A stretch of 64,000 nucleotides of DNA, taken from assembly GCA_902546145.1 (NCBI GenBank), contig CACCIT010000001.1:62001-126000 (forward strand), given 5' to 3'. Below, piece after piece: positions 50,467-60,927 of the stretch (its first letter is position 1; each line of letters opens with the position of its first letter). Source of the stretch: an uncultured Pelagibacteraceae bacterium. Its GTDB lineage: Bacteria > Pseudomonadota > Alphaproteobacteria > Pelagibacterales > Pelagibacteraceae. A model generated the notes under the pieces. The model searched no databases, was not told where the DNA came from, and saw only the letters and a list, made by a program, of their open reading frames with translations. Both the position numbers and the translations under genes were made by a program.

Positions 50467-51372
50467 TTAATTTAATGCTATGTAGCGTTTATTCCATCTC
50501 ATAATTAAGCTGTAGTAGAATAAAGATACAAACAAAAAGAAACCTCCAATAATTGTATTTGTTGATGGTACTTCATTAATTCCTAAAATTGGTAACCAAA
50601 CCCAAAATATTCCACCCACAACTTCTGTTAAAGATAACAATGTTAACTCAGCAGCTGGAATAGCTTTTGAACCAATTGAATATAAAATTAATCCTGAACA
50701 AACTAAAAATCCATGAAGTGAAAATAAAGAACTATTATAACTCGTAGCAAAGAATGCTTGTCCAGTAGATAAAATCATAATTGATGCAAACACAAAACAA
50801 AAGAAACCAGCAAAAGCAACTGTTGTAAATTTAGGAGTTTCCTTTCGCCATCTTAGCGAAACTGAAAATACTGAAAAACCTATCGATGAGGTTAGTCCAA
50901 ATACAAAACCAATTAAAGATTTCTCACCAGTATTACCAATTGCCATTATCAATATGCCAGCTGAAGCAATTATAATTGATATCCAAACATTAAGTGAAAT
51001 TCGTTCTCTAAGAAATAAAAACGCTAAAAGTGCAGTAAAGAAAGGCATTGCAGCCAAACAAAGTAAAGTAACAGCAGCACTGGTATTTGTTATCGAGTAA
51101 ATAAACGTAATCATTGCAACTCCAAGACCTGAGCCACCAACTACTCCTGATAATCCTATTTTATAGTAATTTTTATAAAAGTTTTTTCCCTCTTCAAAAT
51201 ATAAGTAGAGATTAAGTAGAATAAAAATAGTTAAACCTCTTCCAAAAATATACTGCCAAGGAACAAGATTAGGACTATCCATATATCTTACAACCAAAGG
51301 TCCAAATGACCATAAAATACCAGCAAATAGTACAATTGGGACAGCAAGTTTTGGATTTCTTAACTCTAACAT
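50467..51372 (-). CDS. EamA/DMT-family transporter
   Basis: Ten-TM EamA-like protein. Confidence 0.85.
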   Translation of the reverse strand: MLELRNPKLAVPIVLFAGILWSFGPLVVRYMDSPNLVPWQYIFGRGLTIFILLNLYLYFEEGKNFYKNYYKIGLSGVVGGSGLGVAMITFIYSITNTSAAVTLLCLAAMPFFTALLAFLFLRERISLNVWISIIIASAGILIMAIGNTGEKSLIGFVFGLTSSIGFSVFSVSLRWRKETPKFTTVAFAGFFCFVFASIMILSTGQAFFATSYNSSLFSLHGFLVCSGLILYSIGSKAIPAAELTLLSLTEVVGGIFWVWLPILGINEVPSTNTIIGGFFLFVSLFYYSLIMRWNKRYIALN

Positions 51373-51421
51373 ATGGAGAAATCTAATTCTAAAAAGATTT
51401 TTCTACAACAAAAATACGTTT

Positions 51422-52675
51422 CTAAATCAAAGTTTGATTGGAGTGGTTGGGGAAAAAACAATCTAAGATGTCTCCTTTTTTAAATTTTGATTTCCCTGCT
51501 GGTAACAAAGACCAAATGTTTGATTTAACAAAAGATTTTACTCTAAAAGACTCTTGCCCTTGTAAAATCTCAACTTCTATTTTTCCATTTTTAGTTGTGC
51601 TTAATTTACTTTTTGCAAACCTTGTAAAATTCTGTTTTTTAGAAAAACTATTTTTTAAAGTTGCCCTAATAGGCTGTTCTTCACTTAGTCCTAAAATGTT
51701 TTCCATAAAAGGAATAACGAAAAATCTAAAACAAGCAGATGATGACATTGGATTTCCTGGAAGTCCAAAGATTGCTTTTTGTTTTCCTTTAATTTTGGCA
51801 AATAAAATTGGTTTTCCTGGTCGGATTGCTACACTTTTAAAATAATTGGATAATTTAAATGTCTTAACAACACTTGGAATATAGTCATATTTTCCAGCAG
51901 AAACAGCGCCTGAGGTTATCAATATATCGGTATCAGTACTTATAAGTTTTTTAATTTGAGATTTATAAATATTTTGATGGTTGTCTCTAAGTATTCCACC
52001 ATTTTTAAAATTGAATAAAAAGTTTTCTTTAAGATTTTTGATATAATGACTATTAGAGTTTCTAACTTTCCAATTTGGAATGTTGTCTTGGTCGGTAATT
52101 TCATTTCCTGTTGAAAAAAATAAAATATTAATCTTCTTTTTAACTTTAATTTTTTTTATCCCCAATGTTTTAAAAGCTAAAATGTGATTTGGCTGTATTA
52201 TTGTATTTTTTTTTACAACCATCTCACCTTTTTTAAAATCTGAACCTGCAAATCTCACATGATTAAATTTTTTAATTTTTTGATTAACTAAAATATATTT
52301 TCTATTATTTTTGTTTGGATAAAAAATAATTTGTTCTATTGGGATAATTGTATCAAAACTTTTAGGGATTATACCACCTGTCATTATTTCAACAGCATCA
52401 TATTTTTTAATTTTTTTATTTAATGATTTTGTTCCTGCTGCAATGGATCCGATTATTTTAAATTGTTTTGGTGAATTTTTCTTAATTCCATTAGTATCTT
52501 TCGATTTAACTGCAAATCCATCAAATGCAGCATTATCTCCTGATGGATAATTGATCTTTGAATAAATGTTATCTGAAATCACTCTATTAAGAGAATTTTC
52601 ACTAGATATACTTTGATCTTTAATTTTAATTTTTGCTTTTTTTAAAATTTTTCTAGATTGATCGTAACTAATCAT
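51422..52675 (-). CDS. moeA: Molybdopterin molybdenumtransferase MoeA
   Basis: NYPSGDNAAFDGFAVKS, EIMTGGIIP, VRNSNSHYI, ITSGAVSAGKYDY, FGLPGNPMSSSACFRFFV motifs. Confidence 0.93.
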   Translation of the reverse strand: MISYDQSRKILKKAKIKIKDQSISSENSLNRVISDNIYSKINYPSGDNAAFDGFAVKSKDTNGIKKNSPKQFKIIGSIAAGTKSLNKKIKKYDAVEIMTGGIIPKSFDTIIPIEQIIFYPNKNNRKYILVNQKIKKFNHVRFAGSDFKKGEMVVKKNTIIQPNHILAFKTLGIKKIKVKKKINILFFSTGNEITDQDNIPNWKVRNSNSHYIKNLKENFLFNFKNGGILRDNHQNIYKSQIKKLISTDTDILITSGAVSAGKYDYIPSVVKTFKLSNYFKSVAIRPGKPILFAKIKGKQKAIFGLPGNPMSSSACFRFFVIPFMENILGLSEEQPIRATLKNSFSKKQNFTRFAKSKLSTTKNGKIEVEILQGQESFRVKSFVKSNIWSLLPAGKSKFKKGDILDCFFPNHSNQTLI

Positions 52676-53294
52676 TTTTTAATAAATCTTTAGCTTGTTC
52701 TAAATCTTCTTTTGTATTGATATTAAAGAAAGGATCTTGATTTGAAAACTCCATATTAATTATTTTAACTCCAATACTATTAGCCCACAATTCAACTTTC
52801 CGAGCTCCTTTTTCTAGATCATCTTCTAATTGATCTAATAAATTCATCGACCATAAACCAAAGATGTTGTGCCTAGTATTGTTTGATTTTATAAAAAATA
52901 AACTACTTTCATTTTCATCAATTTGATTAATGAATTGCTCTAAAATTTCTTTTTTAAAAAAAGGAGTATCTACTGGAAAAGTTGCAATCCATTGATAGTT
53001 TTTTTTATGATCTTTGACCCATTTCATTGCTGACAGAACTCCACCTAAAGGGCCAAGATCTTTTTTAATATCTCCAATTAGTGAAATTTTATCTGAATTA
53101 GTAAATTTAATTGAATTATTTGATACTATTAATACTTCCTTAAATTCATCAATTATTTCTGCCAAGATGTAATCAATTAATATTTTATCAGCTAGCAATA
53201 TTTGAGATTTATCTTCACCAAACCTTTGTGACTTCCCGCCTGCTAGCACTGTTCCTAAAATATTGTTATGTTCCATTAATAAAATATAAAACAT
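52668..53294 (-). CDS. mobA: Molybdenum cofactor guanylyltransferase MobA
   Basis: GTVLAGGKSQRFGEDKS, DLGPLGGVLSAM, FPVDTPFF motifs; adjacent to moeA. Confidence 0.92.
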   Translation of the reverse strand: MFYILLMEHNNILGTVLAGGKSQRFGEDKSQILLADKILIDYILAEIIDEFKEVLIVSNNSIKFTNSDKISLIGDIKKDLGPLGGVLSAMKWVKDHKKNYQWIATFPVDTPFFKKEILEQFINQIDENESSLFFIKSNNTRHNIFGLWSMNLLDQLEDDLEKGARKVELWANSIGVKIINMEFSNQDPFFNINTKEDLEQAKDLLKND

Positions 53295-53318
53295 TCAAAT
53301 TTGAATTAAAGAAATTAA

Positions 53319-53717
53319 ATGGATTTAAGAATTTTAGAAATCGCGTCTCACACAGAAAATAATAAAGTTTTAGAAAACTTTACTCACAAATCAAAAAACA
53401 AAAATCCTATTTGTGGAGATGAAATGGAAATAAGCTTAATTGTCAAAGATGACGTTGTAAAAGATATGGGTTATCAGTGTAAATCTTGTATTTATTGCCA
53501 AGCATCTGTAAGCTTATTATCTAGAAAAATTAAGGATAAAAACTTAAAGGAAATAAAAGATTTTGTTACCGCTGGTGAAAAATTGTTTGAAGATGTTAAA
53601 GTAAGTCTAGAAAAACACTGGAAAGATTTTAAAGAAATTTTAGATAAAAAAAATCTTTCGAGGAAAGAATGTTTGCTTTTACCTTTAAGAACAATTGTTA
53701 AAGCATTAAAAATTTAA
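53319..53717 (+). CDS. IscU/NifU-like iron-sulfur cluster scaffold-family protein
   Basis: NPICGDEMEISL, MGYQCKSCIYCQASVSLLSRKI; heads the formate dehydrogenase cluster. Confidence 0.8.
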   Translation: MDLRILEIASHTENNKVLENFTHKSKNKNPICGDEMEISLIVKDDVVKDMGYQCKSCIYCQASVSLLSRKIKDKNLKEIKDFVTAGEKLFEDVKVSLEKHWKDFKEILDKKNLSRKECLLLPLRTIVKALKI

Positions 53718-54194
53718 ATGATCAAAATCACAAAAGCATTATTACAAAAAGCATTGATTGCAGGTTTTTTTTCAACAATCACTATAGGGGTACTTACAGT
53801 ATTAACTTACAAAAGTACTCTTGGATATTTTATTGCAGCATCATTTGGCTCATCCATGGTTTTATTGTTTGGATTTCCTGAAAGTCCTTTTGCTCAACCA
53901 AAAAATGTTTTCTTTGGACATTTGTTAACTGCTTTAGTGGGGGTGTTATTTGTTAATTTTATTCCACTTCCAATTTATATGAGTATTGCATTTGCAGTAG
54001 GTATTGGAGTGTTCTTAATGATTTTATTAAATGTTGTTCATCCTCCTGCGGGAGGAAATCCAATAATTGTTATTATTGGAAGTGCTTCTTATGATTATTT
54101 AATTAATCCAATTATATTTGGATGTATCATAATTTTGTTACTCGCAATCATAATCAATAAATATTTATTACAAAAAAACTATCCTTTAAAATAA
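53718..54194 (+). CDS. HPP family integral membrane protein
   Basis: SFGSSMVLLFGFPESPFAQPKNVFFGHLLTALVG, NVVHPPAGGNPIIVI motif. Confidence 0.88.
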   Translation: MIKITKALLQKALIAGFFSTITIGVLTVLTYKSTLGYFIAASFGSSMVLLFGFPESPFAQPKNVFFGHLLTALVGVLFVNFIPLPIYMSIAFAVGIGVFLMILLNVVHPPAGGNPIIVIIGSASYDYLINPIIFGCIIILLLAIIINKYLLQKNYPLK

Positions 54195-54196
54195 TT

Positions 54197-55036
54197 ATGA
54201 ATTCAAAATATAAAGTTTTAAAGTATTCATCTAATAATTTTAAAGATGTTGATGATTTAGTTTCAATTGAAGAACCATTAGAGATTTCTTTAAAGTACAA
54301 AGAAAAAGATAATTGGGTTGAGCAAACTTTATCTATTACGATGAGAACTCCTGGTAATGATGAAGATCTTGTAAGAGGATTTTTATTTAATGAACAAATT
54401 GTAAAAAGTTTAAATGATATCGATAGCATTGAAAGTTATGGAGACAAAGTTGGTCAATATAAAATTCAAAATAAAATACTAGCAACACTTAATAATTCAG
54501 AAAATGTTAATATATCAAAAATTAAAAGAGATTTTTTAACAAACTCCTCTTGTGGTGTTTGTGGGAAATCTTCATTGGATGCGCTAGAGATAATTAAAAC
54601 TACAAAGACAAATGCCTCCGAACCTAAAATTTCAAAAGATGTAATTATTCAATCACCTGATATTTTAAGAGAAGGTCAGTCTGAATTCAGCAAAACTGGT
54701 GGTATCCATGCAAGTGGTCTATTTAATAGTGATGGAAAATTGATAGCTCTTAGAGAAGATGTTGGAAGACATAACGCTTTAGACAAACTTATCGGCTGTG
54801 CTTTGGAGAAAAACCAATTTGATCCAAAAGACCAATTTATTACGTGTTCTGGGAGACTTAATTTTGAGCTAGTTCAGAAGGTATTAATGACAGATATTGG
54901 GATTATGATCGGGGTTGGTGCGCCAACAAGTCTTGCTATCGATTTAGCTAATAAGTTTGACATCACCCTCATAGGTTTCGTAAAGATGGACAGTTTTAAT
55001 ATTTACACAAATAACAAAAAAGTTAAGGTGGAATAA
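54197..55036 (+). CDS. fdhD: Formate dehydrogenase accessory sulfurtransferase FdhD
   Basis: TNSSCGVCGKSSLDAL, GGIHASGLF, REDVGRHNALDKLIG motifs. Confidence 0.95.
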   Translation: MNSKYKVLKYSSNNFKDVDDLVSIEEPLEISLKYKEKDNWVEQTLSITMRTPGNDEDLVRGFLFNEQIVKSLNDIDSIESYGDKVGQYKIQNKILATLNNSENVNISKIKRDFLTNSSCGVCGKSSLDALEIIKTTKTNASEPKISKDVIIQSPDILREGQSEFSKTGGIHASGLFNSDGKLIALREDVGRHNALDKLIGCALEKNQFDPKDQFITCSGRLNFELVQKVLMTDIGIMIGVGAPTSLAIDLANKFDITLIGFVKMDSFNIYTNNKKVKVE

Positions 55037-55052
55037 TAAAAAAAGGGTAATT

Positions 55053-56708
55053 GTGTCAAAAAATATAAGTAATTTATCTGGAAGAATAGGCCTAAAAGAC
55101 AATCTATTTAAGCAGATTTCAGAGAACACATTAAGTGAAAACCCACAAGATATTAAAGAAATTGCAAAAAAACATAACCTTGGAGTTTCAACACTTCACG
55201 GTGCTGAATCTTTTTATGAATTTTTAAGACCTTCACACAGAGAAAAAAAAGCTTTCGTATGTAACGGTAGTGCATGCATGTGTGCTGGTACTCAAGACAA
55301 ACTAAAAGATAAATTAAAAGAAAAATTAGGTGATGACAAAGTTGGAGAGATGTTTTGTCTAGGTCATTGTTATGAAAATCATGCATTTCACTATGATGGT
55401 GAAAATTATGCTGGAAAAGATATTGAAAAGATTGATCAAATTTTAAAAGGTGAGGAAATTAAACAAGAAAAGTTTTTTTCTAAGAGCTATGCAACAACAA
55501 GTTTTTTAATGGATGATAAATTATCATCAACAGATCAATTCAAAGAACAGTTAAGTAAATTTTTAAAAACAGATAAAAAGGAAATAGTAAAATCATTATT
55601 AGACTCAAACTTAACAGGAAGAGGTGGCGCTGGTTTTCCAACAGGAATGAAATGGGATTTCTGTAGTAAAGCAAAAGGTGATAAGAAATACGTTATCTGT
55701 AATGCAGATGAAGGTGACTCAGGAGCTTTTTCAGATAGATACCTATTAGAAGATCAACCATTAAAAGTTATTTTTGGAATGGTGCTGTGTGGATTTGTAA
55801 TTGGAAGTGATGAAGGAGTTTTATACATCAGAGGCGAGTATCCAAAATCTATTGAAGCGATTAATGGATGTATCAATGAACTTAAAAAATTAAATTTACT
55901 TGGTGAAAATATTTTAGGAACAGATTTTTCTTTTGATCTTGGAATTTGTATCGGTCAAGGTGCATATATTTGTGGAGAAGAAACAGCTTTGATAGCTTCT
56001 ATTGAAGGAAGAAGAGCTGAAGTAGATGTAAGACCTCCCTTCCCTGTAACAGAAGGATTGTATAAAAAACCAACGGTGGTTAACAATGTCGAAACTTTAG
56101 CAGCTGCAACTGGAATTTTATTAAATGGATCAGACAAATTTTCTTCAGTTGGAAATAAAAAGTCAGCTGGAACAAAACTAGTTTGCTTAGATAGCTTCTT
56201 TAACAATCCAGGTGTTTATGAAATTGATATGGGAACACCAATGAAAAAAATATTTAATGAAATTGGTGGCGGATACAAAGAACCTGTTAAAGCTTTTCAA
56301 ATAGGTGGCCCTTTAGGTGGGGTTGTTCCTTTGAGTGAAATAGAAAATTTAAATTTAGATTTTCAAGAGTTTACTGCAAAAGGTTTTATGTTAGGTCACG
56401 CAAGTGTAGTTAGTATTCCAAAAGATTTTCCAATGGCTGAATATATTCATCATTTATTTGAATTTTCTGCAGAAGAGTCTTGTGGGAAATGTTTTCCTGG
56501 AAGACTTGGATCTTACAGAGGAAAAGAAATGTTTGATCAAGCTAAGAAGAAAACAGCTAAAATTCCTTTAAAATTACTAGAAGAATTGTTGGTTACTATG
56601 CAAAAAGGCTGCTTATGTGCTCTATGTGGAGCGATCCCAACTCCTATTCAAAACATCCTAAAATACTTTGGTGATGAAATGAAAAATGATATGGTGAAAG
56701 ATAATTAA
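55053..56708 (+). CDS. NAD-dependent formate dehydrogenase beta (NuoEF-like) subunit
   Basis: N-terminal NuoE-like thioredoxin domain (CNGSACMCAG, CLGHCYENH) fused to NuoF-like FMN/Fe-S domain (GRGGAGFPTGMKWDFC, CNADEGDSGAFSDR, ESCGKCFPGR). Confidence 0.93.
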   Translation: MSKNISNLSGRIGLKDNLFKQISENTLSENPQDIKEIAKKHNLGVSTLHGAESFYEFLRPSHREKKAFVCNGSACMCAGTQDKLKDKLKEKLGDDKVGEMFCLGHCYENHAFHYDGENYAGKDIEKIDQILKGEEIKQEKFFSKSYATTSFLMDDKLSSTDQFKEQLSKFLKTDKKEIVKSLLDSNLTGRGGAGFPTGMKWDFCSKAKGDKKYVICNADEGDSGAFSDRYLLEDQPLKVIFGMVLCGFVIGSDEGVLYIRGEYPKSIEAINGCINELKKLNLLGENILGTDFSFDLGICIGQGAYICGEETALIASIEGRRAEVDVRPPFPVTEGLYKKPTVVNNVETLAAATGILLNGSDKFSSVGNKKSAGTKLVCLDSFFNNPGVYEIDMGTPMKKIFNEIGGGYKEPVKAFQIGGPLGGVVPLSEIENLNLDFQEFTAKGFMLGHASVVSIPKDFPMAEYIHHLFEFSAEESCGKCFPGRLGSYRGKEMFDQAKKKTAKIPLKLLEELLVTMQKGCLCALCGAIPTPIQNILKYFGDEMKNDMVKDN

Positions 56709-59476
56709 TGAGCTCAGAGAAAAGAAAAATTGCTTATATTGATGGAAAACCTTACGAAATAGGTCCTAATCATACATCTATTTTAAAATTCGTTAAAAGC
56801 TATGTTGGTGAAAAAAAGGTGCCAACTTTATGTGATGACCCTAACTTAGCACCATATGGAGCTTGCAGAGTTTGTTCAGTTGAAGTTGCGTTAGAAAAAG
56901 ACGGACCAACTAGAGTAGTTGCATCTTGTCATACACCTGTTGTAGAAAACCAGCACATATTTACTTCAAACGAAGCATTAACAAGTCTTAGAAAAAATAT
57001 TGTTGAGTTAGTTTTAACTGACCACCCTATGGAATGTGATACTTGTGAAGTAAACAATAACTGTGAACTTCAAACGGTTGCAAATGATTTAGGTGTTGCT
57101 GATCATAGATACAATAGTCCTAAGCAACATAAAGGAATTCCAAGAGATACTTCTCATGATTACATGAGAATGAATTTAGATAACTGTATTAACTGCGGAA
57201 GATGTGTCAGAGCATGTGATGAAATTCAAGGATCATTTGTTTTAACAATGAGTGGTAGAGGATTTGAATCTAGAATTACAACAGACAACGATATGATGTT
57301 TGGAGATAGTTCTTGTGTGTCATGTGGAGCTTGTGCTCATACATGTCCAACGGATGCAATTTCCGATGTATTCCAATCTAAGTCTGCAGCTGTAGATAAA
57401 AAAGTTAGAACAACTTGTTCGTACTGTGGTGTTGGTTGTAATTTAGAAGCATCTATTAAAGATGATAAGGTAGTTGCAATAGACACTCCTAAGCAAACAG
57501 AAGTAAACGCTGGTCACACTTGTATTAAGGGGAGATACGCATTTAGTTTTTATGAACACCCTGACAGATTAAAAACTCCATTGATTAAAAGAAATGGAAA
57601 GTTTGAAGAAGCAAGTTGGGATGAAGCGTATGACTTTATCAAAAAAGAAATGAATAGAATTACAAAAGAAAATGGACCAGATGCTTTTGCTGGAATTTCT
57701 TCTGCAAGATGTACAAACGAAGAAAACTATGTTTTCCAAAAAATGATTAGAGCAGCTGTTGGAACTAACAGTGTAGATTGTTGTGCAAGAATTTGTCATT
57801 CGCCTACAGCTTGGGGTATGCAACAAACATTTGGAACAGGTGCTGCAACTAACTCAACAGAAGATATTTATCATGCAGATTTATTTTTAGTGATTGGTGC
57901 AAACCCAACTAATGCTCACCCAGTAACAGGAGCAAAAATTAAACAGCAAGTGATGAAAGGTAAAAAATTAATTGTCCTTGATCCGGTGACAACTGAATTA
58001 GCTAAACTTGCAGATTATCATATCAAACTTAGACCAGGTACTAACGTTGCGGTTCTAAATATGATGTTACACTTTATTATTAAATCTAAACTTTATAATG
58101 CTGACTTTGTAAGAGATAGAACAGAAGGTTTTGATAATTTCTTAAAAGAAATCGAAAGACAGGATGTTGATCAGTTAGCAAAAGTTGCTGGTGTTGATAA
58201 ACAACTAGTTAAAGAAGCTGCAATTGCCTATGCAACAGCAAGAAATTCAATGGAGTTCCATGGATTAGGAGTTACTGAACACGAACAAGGTTCTAAAACT
58301 GTGATGTTGATTGCTGATTTAGCAATGATTACAGGAAATATTGGAAGAAAAGGTGTTGGTGTAAATCCACTTAGAGGCCAAAATAATGTACAAGGTGCTG
58401 CGGATATGGGTTGTCAGCCTCACCAAGGTGCAGGTTATTTTGAGGTAGCAGATGAAAACAATCAAAAATTTTATACTGAAAAATATGGTGTAACTCACCC
58501 TACTAAACCAGGTTTAAAAATTCCTCAAATGTTTGAGGCCGCAATCAGTAAAGAACTAAAAGGTTTATGGATTATTGGTGAAGATATAGTTCAAACAGAT
58601 CCAAATAGTGCACATGTTATTGAAGCAATGAACTCATTAGAGCTATTGGTGGTTCAAGAAATATTTATGAGTGAAACTGCAAAACTTGCAACTGTAGTTT
58701 TACCTGGAACTACATTCTTAGAAAAAGATGGAACTTTTACAAATACTGAAAGAAGAATTCAAAGAGTTAATAGAGCAGTTCCTCCATTACCAGGTACAAA
58801 ACCAGATGGACTAATTGTAACTGAGATGATGCAAAAATTAGGTTTTGATCAACCATCTTATGATGCAGATCAAGTATTAGCAGAGATTGCTGATGTGGTA
58901 CCATTCTTTAAAGGTGTTACTAGAGAGAGACTTGGTAAATTAGGATTACAATGGCCTGTAAAAGAAGATGGAACAGATACACAAATTCTACACACAGAAA
59001 CATTTAAACTTGGAAAAGGAAGATTGAAAAACTTTGATTGGAAAGAATCTAGTGAGATAGAAGCTAATCAAAAAGATTATCCATTAATTTTAACTACAAG
59101 TAGAGTTTTACAACACTACAATGCAGCAACAATGACAAGAAGAACAAAAAATATAAATATTGTTAATGAAGACGTTTTATTAATTCATCCTAAAGATGCA
59201 GCTCATAGAGATTTAAATACGGGTGATATTGGAAGATTATATTCTGGAAGAGGAGAAGTTGCTTTAAAAGTTGAAGTAACAGACAAAGTTAAAGAAGGAA
59301 TTGTATTTACAACATTCCACTTCCCAGAACATATGGTCAATATGGTTACTGGTCATGGAAAAGATGAAGAAACTATGTGTGCAGAATACAAAGTTTCATC
59401 AGTTGAAGTTCAAAAAATTTCTAATCAATTTAAAACAGAAGTTAAGCCAAAAGAACATCAAGCTGAAGTTAGTTAA
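56708..59476 (+). CDS. Formate dehydrogenase alpha (molybdopterin) subunit, Cys-type
   Basis: N-terminal [2Fe-2S]/4Fe-4S segments, TTCSYCGVGCNLEA, CCARICHSPTAWGM with Cys at the Sec/Cys position, C-terminal molydop-binding domain. Confidence 0.94.
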   Translation: MSSEKRKIAYIDGKPYEIGPNHTSILKFVKSYVGEKKVPTLCDDPNLAPYGACRVCSVEVALEKDGPTRVVASCHTPVVENQHIFTSNEALTSLRKNIVELVLTDHPMECDTCEVNNNCELQTVANDLGVADHRYNSPKQHKGIPRDTSHDYMRMNLDNCINCGRCVRACDEIQGSFVLTMSGRGFESRITTDNDMMFGDSSCVSCGACAHTCPTDAISDVFQSKSAAVDKKVRTTCSYCGVGCNLEASIKDDKVVAIDTPKQTEVNAGHTCIKGRYAFSFYEHPDRLKTPLIKRNGKFEEASWDEAYDFIKKEMNRITKENGPDAFAGISSARCTNEENYVFQKMIRAAVGTNSVDCCARICHSPTAWGMQQTFGTGAATNSTEDIYHADLFLVIGANPTNAHPVTGAKIKQQVMKGKKLIVLDPVTTELAKLADYHIKLRPGTNVAVLNMMLHFIIKSKLYNADFVRDRTEGFDNFLKEIERQDVDQLAKVAGVDKQLVKEAAIAYATARNSMEFHGLGVTEHEQGSKTVMLIADLAMITGNIGRKGVGVNPLRGQNNVQGAADMGCQPHQGAGYFEVADENNQKFYTEKYGVTHPTKPGLKIPQMFEAAISKELKGLWIIGEDIVQTDPNSAHVIEAMNSLELLVVQEIFMSETAKLATVVLPGTTFLEKDGTFTNTERRIQRVNRAVPPLPGTKPDGLIVTEMMQKLGFDQPSYDADQVLAEIADVVPFFKGVTRERLGKLGLQWPVKEDGTDTQILHTETFKLGKGRLKNFDWKESSEIEANQKDYPLILTTSRVLQHYNAATMTRRTKNINIVNEDVLLIHPKDAAHRDLNTGDIGRLYSGRGEVALKVEVTDKVKEGIVFTTFHFPEHMVNMVTGHGKDEETMCAEYKVSSVEVQKISNQFKTEVKPKEHQAEVS

Positions 59477-59481
59477 TTAAA

Positions 59482-60927
59482 ATGACCATCGGTTGGCATT
59501 TTGATAATTCATATTCAAAACTATCAAAAACATTTAAAGAAGACATCAAACCTACACCCGTTCATGAACCTGAACTTGTTATTTTAAACGAAGAACTTGC
59601 TAAAAATTTAAATTTAAACTTTTCAGGAATAGATAAAAAAAAATTAGCTGAAATATTTTCAGGAAATAGTTTGCCTGATGGAACTAATTCAATTGCACAA
59701 GCATATGCTGGTCATCAATTTGGTCATTTCACGATGCTTGGAGATGGTAGAGCAGTTTTATTAGGAGAACATATAGATAATAAAAATCAACGTTTCGATA
59801 TACAATTTAAAGGTTCAGGAAGAACCTCTTTTTCTAGAGGCGGAGATGGAAGGGCTGCTTTAGGTCCAATGCTGAGAGAATACATAATTAGTGAAGCAAT
59901 TAACGCTTTAAATATTCCAACAACTAGAAGTCTTGCTGTTGTTAAAACTGGGGAAAAAGTAGTTAGAGAAAATTTGTTAAATGGAGCAATATTAACAAGA
60001 GTTGCATCCAGTCATATTCGAGTTGGAACTTTTCAATATATTGCAGCCACTCAAAATCTTGAGGATCTTAATACATTAGTTGATTACACAATTGATAGAC
60101 ACTATCCAGAAATTAAATCCTCTAAAAACAAAGCTTTAGATTTATTAAGTCTTGTAATGGAAAAACAATGTCAGTTAGTCATTAATTGGATGAGAGTTGG
60201 ATTTATTCATGGAGTGATGAACACTGATAATATGGCTATTTCTGGCGAAACAATTGATTATGGTCCATGTGCTTTTATGGATCAGTATGATCCAAAAACT
60301 GTTTTTAGCTCTATAGATAAATTTGGAAGATATGCTTTTTCAAATCAACCACCAATTACAAAATGGAATTTAGCAAGATTTGCAGAATGTCTGATACCAC
60401 TTATTGATAAAGATGAAGATACAGCAGTTAAAATTGCAACAGAGTTAATTGATAATTTTCAAAATATTTATGAAGAAAAATGGTTAAATATGATGAGAGA
60501 TAAACTTGGTTTATTTGGTGAAGATAAAAATGATCTAACATTAATTAATAAACTTTTAGATTGGATGAAAAATAATAATGCAGATTACACAAATACCTTC
60601 TGTCATTTAATGGGTGTTGAGATTGATGATGAAGTTTACAAAAATGATGATTTTAAAAGTTGGACTAATGAATGGGAAAAAAGATTAAAACTAAATAATT
60701 CATCTGACAAATATTTGGAACTGATGAAAAAAACTAATCCTATCGTTATTCCAAGAAATCAAAAAGTTGAAGAAGCTCTAGCTGATGCAGACAAAGGAAA
60801 TCTAGAAACAATGAATAAGCTTTTAAAAGTTTTAAGTAATCCTTATTCTGATCAAAAAAATATTATTGAATTTCAAAAGTCTACACTAATTGGTAAAGAA
60901 AAATATCAAACTTTTTGTGGAACTTAA
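59482..60927 (+). CDS. SelO/YdiU family pseudokinase (protein adenylyltransferase)
   Basis: AYAGHQFGHFTMLGDGRAVLLGE, FQFKGSGRTSFSRGGDGRAALGPMLREYIISEA, GFIHGVMNTDNMAISGETIDYGPCAFMD motifs. Confidence 0.94.
   Translation: MTIGWHFDNSYSKLSKTFKEDIKPTPVHEPELVILNEELAKNLNLNFSGIDKKKLAEIFSGNSLPDGTNSIAQAYAGHQFGHFTMLGDGRAVLLGEHIDNKNQRFDIQFKGSGRTSFSRGGDGRAALGPMLREYIISEAINALNIPTTRSLAVVKTGEKVVRENLLNGAILTRVASSHIRVGTFQYIAATQNLEDLNTLVDYTIDRHYPEIKSSKNKALDLLSLVMEKQCQLVINWMRVGFIHGVMNTDNMAISGETIDYGPCAFMDQYDPKTVFSSIDKFGRYAFSNQPPITKWNLARFAECLIPLIDKDEDTAVKIATELIDNFQNIYEEKWLNMMRDKLGLFGEDKNDLTLINKLLDWMKNNNADYTNTFCHLMGVEIDDEVYKNDDFKSWTNEWEKRLKLNNSSDKYLELMKKTNPIVIPRNQKVEEALADADKGNLETMNKLLKVLSNPYSDQKNIIEFQKSTLIGKEKYQTFCGT

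Noticed and set aside
57779-57815. Possible selenocysteine (UGA) in the formate dehydrogenase alpha subunit
   Set aside because: The active-site region is translated CARICHSP with a normal Cys codon; no in-frame UGA.
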